A DNA stretch of 64,000 bases, from NCBI RefSeq assembly GCF_004802635.2, contig NZ_CP046052.1:1364001-1428000 (forward strand), in the 5' to 3' direction. This DNA comes from Methylocystis heyeri (GTDB taxonomy: Bacteria; Pseudomonadota; Alphaproteobacteria; Rhizobiales; Beijerinckiaceae). The translations under genes were made by a program, and so were the position numbers. A model generated the notes under the pieces. The model had not been told where the DNA came from. It did not search any database and was given only the letters and a program-made list of their open reading frames with translations. The stretch's first letter is position 1, and every line of letters begins with the position of its first letter. Shown piece by piece: positions 55,406 to 63,491 of the stretch.

Positions 55406-56170
55406 GTGCGGCGGCGGCGTGACATCGGGCTGAAAGCCCCCTACCTCAAGCGCATCTGGCTCGAACCCGAGCGCGTCGCCGACGAAAACGCCTATCCCTT
55501 CTGCCTCCCGCTGTTCCGCGGCAAGGATTTCGAACTCTTCTTCGACCGACCGGTGACGATCATCGTCGGCGAAAACGGAACCGGCAAATCGACGCTGCTG
55601 GAAGGAATCGCCGCCCTGGCGGGCTATGACGACGCCGGCGGCGGCAAGGGCTATATGCCGGTCGATCATTCTCGCGCCATAGAGAAGCAAGGCGGCAGGC
55701 TTGCGAACGCATTGCGCGCGAGCTGGTTGCCGAAAATCACTACCGGCTGGTTCTTCCGCGCCGAAAGCTTCTATGCGGTGGCGCGTTATCTGGACATCGC
55801 GGCGCTGGACGTGGGCGCCATGCCGCCGGACTTCCTGTCGCATTCGCACGGCGAGGGCTTTTTGCGTTTCTTCGAGGAGCGTTGTCAGCGACAAGGCATT
55901 TACATCTGGGACGAACCGGAATCGGCGCTGTCGCCCGAACGCCAGATCGCATTTCTCAAGCTCCTGCGCCGCATGGAGGATTCCGGCGTCTGCCAGGTGA
56001 TCCTCGCGACCCATTCTCCCCTGCTGATGGCGCATAGAGGCGCGGCGCTGGTCGGCCTCAACGGCCGCGAACTCGCGCCCATCACTCTGCGAGAGACCTC
56101 CCATTTCAAGCTGCTCAAGGAATTCTGCGCCGATCCGGAGGGCTTTGTGGAGACGATGATTGAAATTTGA
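55406..56170 (+). CDS. Predicted AAA ATPase (COG3910-like, ABC/SMC-type core)
   Basis: A 254-residue ATPase. GTG 55406 is the start, with AAAGAGG upstream. Walker A is GENGTGKST. The helical insertion lacks a long coiled coil. The signature-like region and Walker B are in YIWDEPESALSPERQIAFLK, followed by a conserved His in VILATHSPLLMAH. This compact form is widespread in bacteria and usually of unknown role. It has host-like base composition, unlike the AT-rich gene before it, so the pair may be accidental. Confidence 0.85.
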   Translation: MRRRRDIGLKAPYLKRIWLEPERVADENAYPFCLPLFRGKDFELFFDRPVTIIVGENGTGKSTLLEGIAALAGYDDAGGGKGYMPVDHSRAIEKQGGRLANALRASWLPKITTGWFFRAESFYAVARYLDIAALDVGAMPPDFLSHSHGEGFLRFFEERCQRQGIYIWDEPESALSPERQIAFLKLLRRMEDSGVCQVILATHSPLLMAHRGAALVGLNGRELAPITLRETSHFKLLKEFCADPEGFVETMIEI

Positions 56171-56338
56171 GGCCCGCGCCCGAGCTCCGAGAGCGTCTCT
56201 GCTCCCACCCTCGCGTAGGCGGGCGTTGGCAAGGATTCAGGAGAATGAAAAGCTCGCTGCACAGGCAAGGCCGCACATCTTTCCTTGCGCGGGTAGCATC
56301 CCCTTTCTTTTTGCATTCGGAAGTTCTAGATTTCTTGC

Positions 56339-56569
56339 ATGACAAAGCTGCTCGACCGAGCTCTTGAGACCGTGCGTTCTCTTCCATTGGCCGCGCAGGA
56401 CGAAATCGCCCGCGCCATGCTCGCGCTTGCAAAGACAGGCGAAGGCGAGCCAGAGGACATCGACCTTGGGCATCTAGCCGAGGTTCTCGAAGGGCTGGCG
56501 CAAGCCCAACAGCGTCAATTTGCTACCGATGCAGAGGTCGCCGCCGCCTTCGGTCGATTTGAGGCGTGA
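56339..56569 (+). CDS. Antitoxin-like small protein of a ParE/RelE-type module
   Basis: A 76-residue protein with an N-terminal helical region (MTKLLDRALETVRSLPLAAQ, then DEIARAMLALAK) that I recognise from antitoxins paired with RelE/ParE toxins, and an acidic middle ending in FATDAEVAAAFGRFE, the usual toxin-wrapping part. Its stop overlaps a GTG start (GTGA) of the truncated toxin gene that follows. It is therefore probably an orphan antitoxin. Confidence 0.7.
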   Translation: MTKLLDRALETVRSLPLAAQDEIARAMLALAKTGEGEPEDIDLGHLAEVLEGLAQAQQRQFATDAEVAAAFGRFEA

Positions 56570-56664
56570 AGCTGCGATTCACGCCTCGTGCGGTAGAGAA
56601 TATCGCTCGAATCGCCGACTACTTTCGGGAGCGGACGCATCCACTTCGGCTGGAAACGCTCTAA
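56566..56664 (+). pseudogene. Truncated ParE/RelE-type toxin remnant
   Basis: GTG 56566 overlaps the antitoxin stop. Thirty-two codons read (V)KLRFTPRAVENIARIADYF and then a few more residues to a TAA at 56662. The FTPRAVENIARIADY segment matches the start of ParE-type toxins, which are normally 90-100 residues. The break coincides with the 3' end of pabC on the other strand, so the rest of the toxin was deleted. Confidence 0.65.
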
Positions 56665-57329
56665 TAGAGCCTTGCTCTCACCAGCCCGCGCACCGAATTG
56701 CCCATAAAGAAATCCGCGCCTTCGAAATCCGAAAGGCGCAGGACCGCCTCCTTCGCCCTGCCCTCGCGGAGCAGATTGGCGCGCAGCGTGCCCGGCAACA
56801 GGCCGCAGGAAAGCGGCGGGGTCAGCAGCTTCCCGCCCCGCTCCAGAAAGACATTGGCGCGGGCGCCCTCGCAAACCTCGTCGCGCTCGTTGAGGAACAA
56901 AACCTCGTCGGCGCCGGAGGCGGCGAGCTCGCTCTCGTAAAGCTCCCGCCGGGTGGTCTTGTGGCCCAGGAGCGGCTGGCCCGAATCGAATCGGGCCCTT
57001 GCTACGGCGACCCGCCAGACCGTCTGCGGCGGAACCGGCTCGATCGCGACAGCGCCGACCTCGAGCGCTCCGCCCTGCTGCAGCACGAGGCGGACGCGCA
57101 AGGCTTGGGGCGGAGTGGCGGCGCCTTGGGAGAAACCCTCGACAGCCGCGATCAGCGCGGCCAGGGCAGCGGCCCGATCAAACGAAAACCCGAGCCTGCG
57201 CGCGGAATCGCCGAGCCGCCCGAGATGCAGGTCGAGCAGGAAAAAGCCGTCGGATGGCGTCCAAAGGAGAGTCTCGATGAGGCCGAAACCGCTCACGCCC
57301 CCGTCAGGAACCGCGCCTTGATCAGACAT
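56661..57329 (-). CDS. pabC: Aminotransferase class IV, probable 4-amino-4-deoxychorismate lyase
   Basis: A 222-residue PLP enzyme of fold type IV. The Lys is in LLGHKTTRRELYESEL, followed by ADEVLFLNERDEVCEGARAN and GLLPGTLRANLL, typical of the PabC/BCAT/DAAT superfamily. Its position after pabB, with a 37-base overlap, supports the PabC role: splitting aminodeoxychorismate to p-aminobenzoate for folate. Branched-chain or D-amino-acid transaminase activity cannot be excluded by motif alone. The stop abuts the truncated toxin gene. Confidence 0.82.
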   Translation of the reverse strand: MSDQGAVPDGGVSGFGLIETLLWTPSDGFFLLDLHLGRLGDSARRLGFSFDRAAALAALIAAVEGFSQGAATPPQALRVRLVLQQGGALEVGAVAIEPVPPQTVWRVAVARARFDSGQPLLGHKTTRRELYESELAASGADEVLFLNERDEVCEGARANVFLERGGKLLTPPLSCGLLPGTLRANLLREGRAKEAVLRLSDFEGADFFMGNSVRGLVRARLY

Positions 57330-58468
57330 TCGTCATACTCTTCGCGGGGCCTCGAATCCGCCACCACGGCCGAGCCGACGTTGCAGACGAGGCTGTGGTC
57401 GGGGAAAATGGTCAGTGTCCGGATCGCGACATTGAAGCTGATTTCGCCGTCGGGCGCGATGACGCCGAGCGAGCCGCAGTAGACGCCGCGGGGCGCGCAT
57501 TCGAGATCGCGGATGATCTCCATCGCTCGTATTTTGGGCGCGCCGGTGACCGAGCCGCAGGGAAAAAGCCCGGTGAACAGGTCTTTGAGCGTCACGCCCT
57601 CGCGCAGCCGCGCCTCGATGCCGGAGGTCATCTGGTGGAGGGTCGGATAGGTGTGGACCGTAAAGAGATCCGCCACCTTGACCGAGCCGACCTCTGCGAG
57701 GCGCGAGAGATCATTGCGCAGCAGGTCGACGATCATCAGGTTTTCGGCCCGGGATTTCTCGTCCTCGGTGAGATATTTGGCCCGCGCCATGTCCTCGAGC
57801 GGCATGAAGCCGCGCTGCGCGGTGCCCTTCATCGGCCGGGCGCGGATGTCGCGGCCCCTGGCCTCGAAGAAAACTTCCGGCGAAAGCGAAACGACGGTTT
57901 CCTCGCCGAGCGCCACGACGCCGCCATAGGCGACCGGCTGACGCTTGCGGAGCCCGCGATAGAGCGCCATCGGATCCCCGTCGAAGCGGCCATAGAGCGG
58001 GAATGTCAGATTGATCTGATAGACATCGCCGGCGAAGATGTAATCGCGGCATTTCTGGAAGCGCTCGGCGTATTCCTCGCGGCTCCAGGCCGGCTGGAGC
58101 GCAATCTGCGCAGGCTCCTCCTCGCCGGCGGGCGGGACGTAGGGCTTCGGCGCTTTGAAGGCCCCGAACAGCAGCAGCGGCGTCGGCGAGGCAGGCGTCG
58201 CCTGAGCCCGGAACCTGGGCTCCAAGGCGTAGCCGAGTTCGTAGCTGGCGTAACCGGCGAGATGCAGTCCCCTCCGCGAGGCCGCCTCCATGCGCGAGAA
58301 CGCTTCCGCGACCTCCGCTGCGCTGCGCGCGACGATGATCTCCTCGGGCGCGTCGAACAACAGGGAACGCCCCTCGTCGCGCCCGTCTTCAAACAGCACG
58401 AAAGGTCGATCGATCGAGGCGCCCGTATTTTGGGCGGAAGGGCCGGAGAGGCCTACGGCGTTAGTCAT
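57293..58468 (-). CDS. pabB: Aminodeoxychorismate synthase component I
   Basis: A 391-residue chorismate-binding enzyme. Typical motifs are GDVYQINLTFPL, SLSPEVFFEARGRDIRARPMKGT, ENLMIVDLLRNDLSR and LFPCGSVTGAPKIRAMEIIRDLE. The short N-terminal half matches stand-alone PabB that uses PabA for ammonia; no pabA is adjacent. The next gene pabC is overlapped by 37 bases. The two act together in p-aminobenzoate synthesis. Confidence 0.9.
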   Translation of the reverse strand: MTNAVGLSGPSAQNTGASIDRPFVLFEDGRDEGRSLLFDAPEEIIVARSAAEVAEAFSRMEAASRRGLHLAGYASYELGYALEPRFRAQATPASPTPLLLFGAFKAPKPYVPPAGEEEPAQIALQPAWSREEYAERFQKCRDYIFAGDVYQINLTFPLYGRFDGDPMALYRGLRKRQPVAYGGVVALGEETVVSLSPEVFFEARGRDIRARPMKGTAQRGFMPLEDMARAKYLTEDEKSRAENLMIVDLLRNDLSRLAEVGSVKVADLFTVHTYPTLHQMTSGIEARLREGVTLKDLFTGLFPCGSVTGAPKIRAMEIIRDLECAPRGVYCGSLGVIAPDGEISFNVAIRTLTIFPDHSLVCNVGSAVVADSRPREEYDECLIKARFLTGA

Positions 58469-58609
58469 TTAAGGCGGCGCCCATATTTGCCTTTGGATTA
58501 CAGCAGCTGCTTCACCTAAGGAATGACGCACCGATGAGCAATCCCCGGGCCGCAAAATTGCCCCGGAGGCCGCCGCGCGCTATGGGCTGGGATGAGTTCT
58601 GGAGAAGAG

Positions 58610-59458
58610 ATGAGCCAAGAGACCGCCTCCCCCTTGCGCCTGCTGTTCATCGGCGATGTCGTCGGCCGCGCCGGCCGCGCCGCCGTGCAATCGCGCCTGC
58701 CGCGCCTGCGCGAGTCCTGGGCGCTGGATTTCGTCATCGTCAACGGCGAAAACGCCGCCGGCGGCTTCGGCATCACCGAGGCCATCTGCGAGGAAATGCT
58801 GCAGGCGGGAGCCGATTGCGTGACGCTCGGCAATCACGCCTTCGACCAGCGGGAAGCCCTGGTCTTCATCGAACGCCAGCCGCGCCTGTTGCGGCCGGTC
58901 AATTATCCGCCGGGCACGCCGGGACGCGGGGCCAATCTTTTCGCGGCCGCCCGCGGCCAGCAGGTGCTGGTCGTCAATGTCCAGGGCCGGGTGTTCATGG
59001 ATCAGCTCGACGATCCCTTCGCCGCCATCGAGCGGGAGCTCGCCGCCTGCCCGCTCGGGGTCGCCTGCGACGCGGCGATGATCGACATGCACGCCGAAAC
59101 CACCAGCGAAAAAATGGCGATGGCGCATTTCGTCGACGGCAAGGCTTCGCTCGTCGCCGGAACCCACACCCATGTCCCGACCGCCGACTGCCAGATCCTG
59201 CCCCACGGCGCCGGCTATATTTCGGACGCCGGCATGACCGGGGACTATGATTCCGTGATCGGCATGGACAAGGAGGAGCCGCTGCGGCGCTTCATCCGCA
59301 AGACGCCCGGCGCCCGCTACGAGCCGGCGCAGGGCGAAGCCACGCTCTGCGGCGTCGCTGTCGAGATCGGCGGATCTGGCCTCGCGCAGAAGATCGCGCC
59401 GGTGCGACTCGGCGGCAGGCTGTCCCAGGCCTGGCCCGAATTCTGGGGCGCGCCCTGA
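58610..59458 (+). CDS. YmdB-family metallophosphoesterase (TIGR00282)
   Basis: A 282-residue calcineurin-like enzyme. Metal-binding motifs are FIGDVVGRAGR, VNGENAAGGFG, LGNHAFDQRE and GTHTHVPTADCQIL, giving the YmdB form, which hydrolyses 2',3'-cAMP and related phosphodiesters. ATG 58610 is preferred because GGAGAAG sits at proper distance; ATG 58592 lacks one. The following 77-residue gene lies 70 bases downstream on the same strand. Confidence 0.9.
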   Translation: MSQETASPLRLLFIGDVVGRAGRAAVQSRLPRLRESWALDFVIVNGENAAGGFGITEAICEEMLQAGADCVTLGNHAFDQREALVFIERQPRLLRPVNYPPGTPGRGANLFAAARGQQVLVVNVQGRVFMDQLDDPFAAIERELAACPLGVACDAAMIDMHAETTSEKMAMAHFVDGKASLVAGTHTHVPTADCQILPHGAGYISDAGMTGDYDSVIGMDKEEPLRRFIRKTPGARYEPAQGEATLCGVAVEIGGSGLAQKIAPVRLGGRLSQAWPEFWGAP

Positions 59459-59528
59459 GCGGAGCGGCAGGAAAGGCTTCTCGCCGCGGATCGGAAAGGT
59501 CTATCTTTTGAGGAGAGCAGGAGCAGCC

Positions 59529-59762
59529 ATGCCGGACGAAACCATTCACGACATCGAAGCCTTTTATCCATATGGATATAAGGGCCGCGAAATGATCGCC
59601 GTCTGCGCGCCTTTCCCCATGTCCGGGGAAGCTCCGGAAATCGTCGGCCGCCGCGTCGCCATTGGCGAGTCCGTCTATCGCGTCCTCAGCGTCGCCCGGC
59701 AGATCACCGGAAAAATCCACAAGGGCGAACCCATCGGCCTCGAGGTCGCGCTGGAGGGCTAA
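59529..59762 (+). CDS. Conserved hypothetical small protein
   Basis: A 77-residue soluble protein (FYPYGYKGREMIAVCAPF, then RRVAIGESVYRVLSVAR and KGEPIGLEVALEG). The repeated short strands suggest a small beta-barrel. No family is recognised. ATG 59529 is preceded by a double purine tract (GAGGAGAGCAGGAGCAG). It may be in one transcript with the YmdB-like gene. Confidence 0.6.
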   Translation: MPDETIHDIEAFYPYGYKGREMIAVCAPFPMSGEAPEIVGRRVAIGESVYRVLSVARQITGKIHKGEPIGLEVALEG

Positions 59763-59765
59763 GAG

Positions 59766-59871
59766 TGTTTTCGAGCGAAGTGGATACCGGTTCGCGTGAA
59801 GAAAACACGATTAAATAAAGACTCTAAAGCGTTTCCAGCCGAAGTGGACGCCGGTTCGGCGTGGGAAACGC
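59766..59871. repeat. Two tandem copies of a Rhizobiales intergenic repeat
   Basis: Copy 1 (59766-59807) contains GCGAAGTGGATACCGGTTCG; copy 2 (59831-59871) contains GCCGAAGTGGACGCCGGTTC. Each has complementary ends (GTTTTC...GAAAAC and GTTTCC...GGAAAC) and so can fold into a hairpin. Similar units occur widely in alphaproteobacterial intergenic regions by my recollection. Confidence 0.7.
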
Positions 59872-59897
59872 GTCGAAACAAACACTCCAGACCGCGC

Positions 59898-62345
59898 TCA
59901 AATCGAATCCGCCTCCTGCAGAAGCGCCCGGATTTCGCGCGTCGACGCCGGCTTGGTCAGATGCACGTCGAAACCCGCCATTCGGGTGCGGATGCGGTCT
60001 TCCGCCTGCCCCCAGCCGGTTACGGCGACGAGCGTGTAGCGCCCGCCGGGATGGCCCTCGCGGATGCGGCGCGCGGTTTCGAAACCATCCATGGCCGGCA
60101 TTCCGAGATCGATGAAAACGATTCTGGGCTTGAATTCGCGCACCGCCGCGACCCCCGACGGGCCGTCGTAAGCCACGCAGACGGCCGCTCCCAGGCTTTC
60201 GAGCAGAAGGCCGAGACTGTCGCCGACGTCGGGTTCGTCGTCGATGACGAGCACGCGCTGCGGGCGAGCGAGAGAAGCGACGTCATCGTCCGCGGCGGCT
60301 TCCGGAACCGGCGATCCTCCGCAGAGCGGCAGGCGAACCGTGAATTCGCTTCCCTTTCCCGGACCGTCGCTGTGGGCCTGGACCGAGCCGCCGTGGAGAT
60401 CGACGAGATCTCGAACCAGGGCGAGGCCGATGCCGAGGCCTCCTTCGGCGCAATCTGCGCCATTGTCGATCTGCGCGAAGAGTTCGAACACGCTCCCGAG
60501 CATGTCGGGGGCGATGCCAACACCGCTGTCGCGGACACGAAAAATCGCCGAACCCTCCTCTCGGCCGAGTTCGACGGCGATGCGCCCGCCGGGACGGGTG
60601 TATTTCGCGGCGTTGCCGAGGACATTGGCCATGATCTGCACCAGACGCGCCGGATCGCCATAAACGCCGAGCGGTTCGGAGAGGCCGCCGATCGCGACGG
60701 CGTGGCCTTTCTTTTCGATCAGCGGCCGGCAGGTTTCGAGCGCATCGCGCAATGTCGCCGACATGTCGACGGCCTCGCGGCGCAGCTCGATTTTGCCCCG
60801 GCTGATGCGGGAGATCTCGAGCAGGTCGTCCACCAGCCTCACCAGATGCTCGACCTGGCGCCGCATGACGTCGAGCAGTTCGGCGTCGGGATCGCCGACG
60901 CCTCCGTGTCTCCTGCCGAGAACGTGAATCGCGTTGTAGATCGGCGCGAGAGGGTTGCGCAGCTCATGGGCGAGGGTGGCGAGAAACCTGTCCTTGCGTC
61001 GGTCCGCCTCCCGAAGAGCCTGTTCCGCCTGCTTGAGGGGGGTGATGTCCAAAAATGCGCCGATCGCCCCGCGCGGTCGCCTCGCTTCGTCGAAGAGAGG
61101 CGTCGCCTTGACGAGGACGGTCACTATCCGGTCTCTGGTTTTCACGTCGATGATCTGGCCGTCGACGGTCTCGCCCCTGACCGCCCGCTGCATCGGCAAT
61201 TCTTCGGTGACGAGCGGCCTGCCGTCCTGAAGCACGACTATAGGCGGCGGCTCGGGGCTCGTCATGGAAAGCTGGGCGCCGGGCCGAAGCCCGAACAACT
61301 CCACCTGCGCCCGGTTTCCCCTGATGTTCGCGCCCTCGGGATCCAGCGCGATGGATACGCCGATGGGAGCGAGATCGAGCAGGGTCTCGAGCTCTTCGGC
61401 GCGTAGCCGCTCGCGTTCCAGACTCTCGCTCAGTTCCGTCTCGGCTCGCTTGCGTTCGGTGATTTCGAGGCCGATTCCGCCGACGTAGCGGCGCCCGGCG
61501 GCGTCGCGGAACGGAAATTTCGTTACGAGCCAATGAAGGCGATCGCCGTCCGGGCCGGGGGTTTCCGAAGCGATCTCCATCGCCCGCCCCGCCGCCAGCA
61601 CGTCTTCGTCGCTCCTGCGGAATTCAGCGGCCACATCCGGCGGCCACAGCTCGGCGTCGGTCCTGTTCCGCCATTCCGAAAATCGCACGCCGAAACGCTG
61701 CTCGAAGGCGCGGCTGAAATAGACATATCGACCGTCTTCATCCTTGACCCATGCGATGGTGGGACTGTTGTCCATGAACAGCCGGAACCGCTCCTCGCTC
61801 TCGCGCAGCGCCTCTTCGGCCTGCTTGCGCGCTTGCGACTCCGAATATTGGGAGATGATTATGGAGGCGGTATTGGTCAGAATCGCGCAAAGCTCCCGGT
61901 CCCGGGGCGCGGGTTCGCGCGGGCAGCGGGAATATACCGCCAGCGTCCCGATCATTTTTCCGGCCGAACTGTGGATGGGAAAGCTCCAGCAGCCGCGATA
62001 ATCGAAACGGTCGGCCAGCCACAACCACGGCTCCCAGCGAGTATCCTTGGTCACGTCGCCCGTTACGACCGGCTGGCCGGTGTGCGTCGCCAGGCCGCAG
62101 GCCAGCGACTCGGGCCCGATCTTTAACCCGTCCACCATCCGAGCATAATCGGCGGACATGCCCACCACATGGTGCAAGGAAGTGCGGGCGCCGTCAGATA
62201 GGTAGAAAGCGGCGCGCGTCTCCTCGCCCAGCCCATGAATCGCGGTGCGCACCAGCGCATCCAGCGAGACCTGCAGCGGCGCGCCGTTGATGGCGGCCTC
62301 CAGCGCCTCGCGCTGGCCGCGCAACCACGCTACATGTTCAGGCAA
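59898..62345 (-). CDS. Hybrid histidine kinase with GAF and PAS sensor domains
   Basis: An 815-residue soluble kinase. TTG 62345 follows GGAGG. Domains in order: GAF (about 20-170, with ACGLATHTGQPVVTGDVTKD), PAS (about 185-310, FMDNSPTIAWVKDEDGRYVY), a second PAS-like region (about 320-435), HisKA with H460 (LATLAHELRNPLAP), HATPase (NVLGNAAKYT, DSGVGIAPD, GLGIGLALV), and a C-terminal REC (VLVIDDEPDVGD, VFIDLGMPAMDG, VHLTKPAS). The HELRNPL form places it in the HWE-unlike HK family common in Rhizobiales. No cognate regulator adjoins it. The signal is unknown; GAF/PAS suggests a cytosolic small molecule. Confidence 0.92.
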   Translation of the reverse strand: MPEHVAWLRGQREALEAAINGAPLQVSLDALVRTAIHGLGEETRAAFYLSDGARTSLHHVVGMSADYARMVDGLKIGPESLACGLATHTGQPVVTGDVTKDTRWEPWLWLADRFDYRGCWSFPIHSSAGKMIGTLAVYSRCPREPAPRDRELCAILTNTASIIISQYSESQARKQAEEALRESEERFRLFMDNSPTIAWVKDEDGRYVYFSRAFEQRFGVRFSEWRNRTDAELWPPDVAAEFRRSDEDVLAAGRAMEIASETPGPDGDRLHWLVTKFPFRDAAGRRYVGGIGLEITERKRAETELSESLERERLRAEELETLLDLAPIGVSIALDPEGANIRGNRAQVELFGLRPGAQLSMTSPEPPPIVVLQDGRPLVTEELPMQRAVRGETVDGQIIDVKTRDRIVTVLVKATPLFDEARRPRGAIGAFLDITPLKQAEQALREADRRKDRFLATLAHELRNPLAPIYNAIHVLGRRHGGVGDPDAELLDVMRRQVEHLVRLVDDLLEISRISRGKIELRREAVDMSATLRDALETCRPLIEKKGHAVAIGGLSEPLGVYGDPARLVQIMANVLGNAAKYTRPGGRIAVELGREEGSAIFRVRDSGVGIAPDMLGSVFELFAQIDNGADCAEGGLGIGLALVRDLVDLHGGSVQAHSDGPGKGSEFTVRLPLCGGSPVPEAAADDDVASLARPQRVLVIDDEPDVGDSLGLLLESLGAAVCVAYDGPSGVAAVREFKPRIVFIDLGMPAMDGFETARRIREGHPGGRYTLVAVTGWGQAEDRIRTRMAGFDVHLTKPASTREIRALLQEADSI

Positions 62346-62731
62346 GACTGCCTCCTACCGCCGGCCCACCCCCGCGGGCGGGTATGGGTTCTCGACGCAT
62401 CTGACAAGATTACGGCGCCCCGCCCTTCACGCCAAGGGTTTGGCGATTTCACGGATTGCCGCCCCAGGATAGCAGGCGGCGGCGCCTTGGCTCCCGGCCG
62501 CATGGCTGCTATGAGGGTCGGGAGCGCGGGGCCAGACGGCGATGCAGCCTGTGGCTCCGCTCTCCTTCGGTTCGTTCATGCACGGCCGCTCTTCGGCAGA
62601 TCTGCGCGCGCCGCGCTTTTTGGGGGCGTTCGCGGCAGCGGCAGAGACAGGTGTGCGCGCCGCTTTCAGAGGATCTTATCGCCTTGGACCGCGAGACCAG
62701 CGGAGCTTTGAGCAACATCGATCGAGAAAAA
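62346..62731. other. Intergenic interval between divergent genes
   Basis: About 385 bases. A frame crossing it on the plus strand runs into the next gene but has Arg/Ser-rich, non-conserved sequence and no ribosome-binding site. Promoters for both flanking genes are expected; none is clear. Confidence 0.4.
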
Positions 62732-63487
62732 ATGATTTCTTGCGTCGGCTTCGGCCATAGCCATATCGTCGCCCTCGCGCATGGCTGTTACGCGCTGATG
62801 GAGCGCGGAGAAAAATTCGACGATCGGCTTCTCGAAGCCCGGTTTTACTATTTTGACGGCGAAGAGCTGTCTCCCCCGGTCGTGGAAGGCGCCCTGAACC
62901 CCAACCTGCTGAAAAAAATCGCCGAACAAAACGCCCAATGCGTCCTGCTCTCGGTGGGCGGCAATGAGCACTGCGCCCTGTCGATCGTCCAGATGCAGGA
63001 GCGATTCGATTTCATTCTCGGCGCCGAGCCGGATCTGCCGCTGGACGCTGAAGCCACGGTGCTGCCGGAAGCCGTGGTGCGCGAGACTCTGCGGGAGGCC
63101 ATGGCGGAAGTAATCGACACGCTCAGGGCGTTTCGCGAGGCCACCGATTTGCCGTTGGCGCAGATCCAGCCGCCGCCGCCTCTTCCCGGAGCGCAGGTTC
63201 TCGCCAAGCCCGGAGAGTTTCTGCATACGATCGTCGACGCCGACCGCCTCTCGTCCGATTGGCTGCGCTACAAGATGTGGCGCGTGCAGGACGGCCTCTA
63301 CCGCGAGACATGCGCGCGTCTCGGCGTCTTTTATGCGCCCGTGCCGGCGGAATTCCTCACCGGGAACGGAACGCTCGCCCCCCTCGCCTGGGGAAAGGAC
63401 GCGACGCACGCCAATTCCCTTTTCGGCGAGCGAATGGCGCTCGAAGCGCTGTCGCTGATTTTGGCCCGTCCGAACTCGAGCGTTTGA
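62732..63487 (+). CDS. SGNH-like hydrolase/transferase, partner of GSCFA protein
   Basis: A 251-residue protein. It opens MISCVGFGHSHIVALAHGC, with GFGHSH in the place of the usual GDS-type nucleophile block, then LLSVGGNEHCALS resembling the GxND block, and a C-terminal DATHANSLFGERM that supplies the Asp-x-x-His pair. These suggest an SGNH fold acting on esters or acetyl groups of a polysaccharide or lipid. Block I has no clear Ser nucleophile in GDSL position, so activity is uncertain. ATG 62732 is chosen, with a weak upstream GAG. The GSCFA gene starts four bases after its stop. Confidence 0.65.
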   Translation: MISCVGFGHSHIVALAHGCYALMERGEKFDDRLLEARFYYFDGEELSPPVVEGALNPNLLKKIAEQNAQCVLLSVGGNEHCALSIVQMQERFDFILGAEPDLPLDAEATVLPEAVVRETLREAMAEVIDTLRAFREATDLPLAQIQPPPPLPGAQVLAKPGEFLHTIVDADRLSSDWLRYKMWRVQDGLYRETCARLGVFYAPVPAEFLTGNGTLAPLAWGKDATHANSLFGERMALEALSLILARPNSSV

Positions 63488-63491
63488 TCGA

